A stretch of 6,786 nt of DNA from assembly GCA_021202715.1 (NCBI GenBank), contig JAJQCL010000022.1, positions 1 through 6,786 of the forward strand, in the 5' to 3' direction. The notes below the pieces were generated by a model. The model made no database searches, had not been told where the DNA came from, and saw only the letters and a program-made list of their open reading frames with translations. The stretch comes from Lachnospiraceae bacterium. Its GTDB lineage: Bacteria > Bacillota > Clostridia > Lachnospirales > Lachnospiraceae. The stretch's first letter is position 1, and each line of letters begins with the position of its first letter. This document shows, in pieces, positions 5,982 to 6,786 of the stretch. Both the position numbers and the translations under genes were made by a program.

Positions 5982-6034
5982 GACACAAGGAACCAAAGGT
6001 CATGAATAAAACGCTTGTTTTTGGAGGAGACAAT

Positions 6035-6574
6035 ATGAAACCGGTTGAACGTCTGAGCCGTGAATTGTCCTACGAAGGGACAGTCATCAAAGTGTATACA
6101 GATACCGTTCGGGTTCCCAATGGGAAGATCGCGCACTGGGATTACATTTCACATATGGGGGCGGCGGCGGTCGTGCCGGTGCTGCCGGACGGACGAATCC
6201 TCATGGTGCGGCAATACCGGAATGCTCTGGACCGCTTTACGCTGGAGCTTCCCGCCGGTAAGCTGGACCGGGCGGATGAACCGATGGAAGAATGCGCGGC
6301 CCGCGAACTGGAGGAGGAGACTGGCTACCATAGTGACAATCTCGAGAGATTGATCACTGTGAATACAACGGTTGCATTCTGCAATGAAAAGATCGGCATC
6401 TTCGTGGCCCGGGATCTGGTGCCCGGCAGCCAGCATCTGGACGAGGATGAAGATATCCGGGTGGAGGCTTATACGGTGGAAGAGCTCTGTGAGCGGATCT
6501 TCGCGCAGGAGATGACGGACAGCAAGACGGTGGCGGCGATTCTGGCTTATCGGGCCAGATACTGTCAGGAATAA
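6035..6574 (+). CDS. Nudix hydrolase, ADP-ribose pyrophosphatase type
   Basis: This 179-residue cytoplasmic enzyme probably hydrolyses ADP-ribose, or a related nucleoside diphosphate derivative, to AMP and a sugar phosphate. Residues 1-70 have the usual N-terminal strands of the ADP-ribose family (RVPNGK, GAAAVVPVLPDGRILMVRQYR). The Nudix box runs G75 to about Y98, with ELPAG before it and the metal-binding core RELEEETG at 90-97. G75 to R90 is one residue longer than the classic GX5EX7RE spacing, with E82 as the probable internal glutamate. ATG at 6035 is chosen because GGAGGAG (6023-6029) lies 5 nt before it; the in-frame ATG at 6002 has only a weak AAGG. It stands between two terminators, so it is probably monocistronic. 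A FolQ-like pterin role seems unlikely from the family features and the distance to the fol genes. Confidence 0.9.
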   Translation: MKPVERLSRELSYEGTVIKVYTDTVRVPNGKIAHWDYISHMGAAAVVPVLPDGRILMVRQYRNALDRFTLELPAGKLDRADEPMEECAARELEEETGYHSDNLERLITVNTTVAFCNEKIGIFVARDLVPGSQHLDEDEDIRVEAYTVEELCERIFAQEMTDSKTVAAILAYRARYCQE

Positions 6575-6662
6575 GCCCGGGATCTTGTCGATCCACTGAA
6601 AAAGCTCCGGCTGCACGGGTGAGCGGTTCGGCCAGTGGCAGGAAACAAAAAGTATACGCATC

Positions 6663-6704
6663 AGGCTTTCAGAATATATTGTCTTAGATTCCGAAAGCCT
6701 TTTT
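6663..6704 (+). terminator. Rho-independent terminator after the Nudix gene
   Basis: AGGCTTTC (6663-6670) pairs with GAAAGCCT (6693-6700); beyond one A/C mismatch the stem continues with GAAT (6672-6675) and ATTC (6688-6691). A run of five T ends at 6704. It starts 89 nt after the Nudix stop; the intervening bases hold only a 5-bp GGATC/GATCC stem. Confidence 0.92.
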
Positions 6705-6706
6705 CT

Positions 6707-6786
6707 ATGCGGCATCACATTTCCACACCGGGACGGATCTTTTTTGCCATGGCGGCGGGGATCCTTCTGGGAGGATGGTTTGGCGG
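6707..6786 (+). CDS. Start of a possible membrane-protein gene (cut by window end)
   Basis: From the ATG at 6707 the frame stays open to the window end, 26 complete codons. The predicted N-terminus is basic and polar (MRHHISTPGR), then hydrophobic and glycine-rich (IFFAMAAGILLGGWFG), as expected for a signal anchor or first transmembrane segment. No Shine-Dalgarno precedes the ATG; it comes 2 nt after the terminator's T-run. A downstream ATG at 6749 or an upstream GTG at 6635 are alternatives. In Bacillus a sporulation membrane protein gene (spoIIM) lies near a Nudix gene, so SpoIIM is one possibility, but 26 residues cannot decide it. Confidence 0.4.
   Translation, partial: MRHHISTPGRIFFAMAAGILLGGWFG

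Noticed and set aside
6002..6034. An 11-residue N-terminal extension of the Nudix protein starting at ATG 6002
   Set aside because: It has only a weak ribosome-binding sequence, while ATG 6035 has GGAGGAG at good spacing and the extension would overlap that site.
1..6786. CRISPR arrays, tRNA/rRNA genes, insertion sequences, prophage or defence genes
   Set aside because: No regularly spaced repeats, cloverleaf-like sequences, transposase motifs or defence domains were seen; the window is core housekeeping content.

Overview
The window looks like chromosomal core-genome sequence from a Gram-positive anaerobe of the Bacillota, most likely class Clostridia and possibly a GC-rich member of the Lachnospiraceae. 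The signs are strong AAGGAGG-type ribosome-binding sites, sigma-A promoters with near-consensus boxes, a Gram-positive (DinR/LexA-type) SOS box before recA, an RNase Y gene, and rho-independent terminators. Coding DNA is GC-rich by eye (not counted), whereas the folE and rny leaders are AT-rich. The family-level placement is inference. Every gene is on the + strand.

Region 1 (about 1-2914) is a folate-biosynthesis operon: folE (GTP cyclohydrolase I), an uncharacterised HDIG-type HD-domain hydrolase, folP (dihydropteroate synthase) and a folB-folK fusion (dihydroneopterin aldolase joined to the pterin pyrophosphokinase). Together these cover GTP to dihydropteroate, except that no dedicated enzyme is evident for removing phosphates from dihydroneopterin triphosphate. 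The HD protein is a natural candidate for that step. A perfect 12-bp hairpin carries the HD gene's stop codon in its loop.

Region 2 (2915-4140) is recA with its own TTGACA-17-TATGAT promoter and a palindromic LexA box between promoter and start codon. No recX follows.

Region 3 (4141-5973) is rny (RNase Y: membrane anchor, coiled coil, KH, HD). It has its own consensus promoter, a leader of about 150 nt, a Shine-Dalgarno sequence inside a small hairpin, and a strong terminator.

Region 4 (5974-6786) is an ADP-ribose-pyrophosphatase-type Nudix hydrolase, then a terminator, then the first 80 bases of a probable membrane-protein gene cut by the window edge.

The least expected signal is a sequence of about 53 nt shared by the leaders of folE and rny (39-91 and 4284-4336, 42/53 identical without gaps; the core 39-73 is 31/35). 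It contains the dyad GTATCATAC and sits about 40-50 nt before each start codon. It points to a dispersed regulatory or processing element that links two otherwise unrelated genes.
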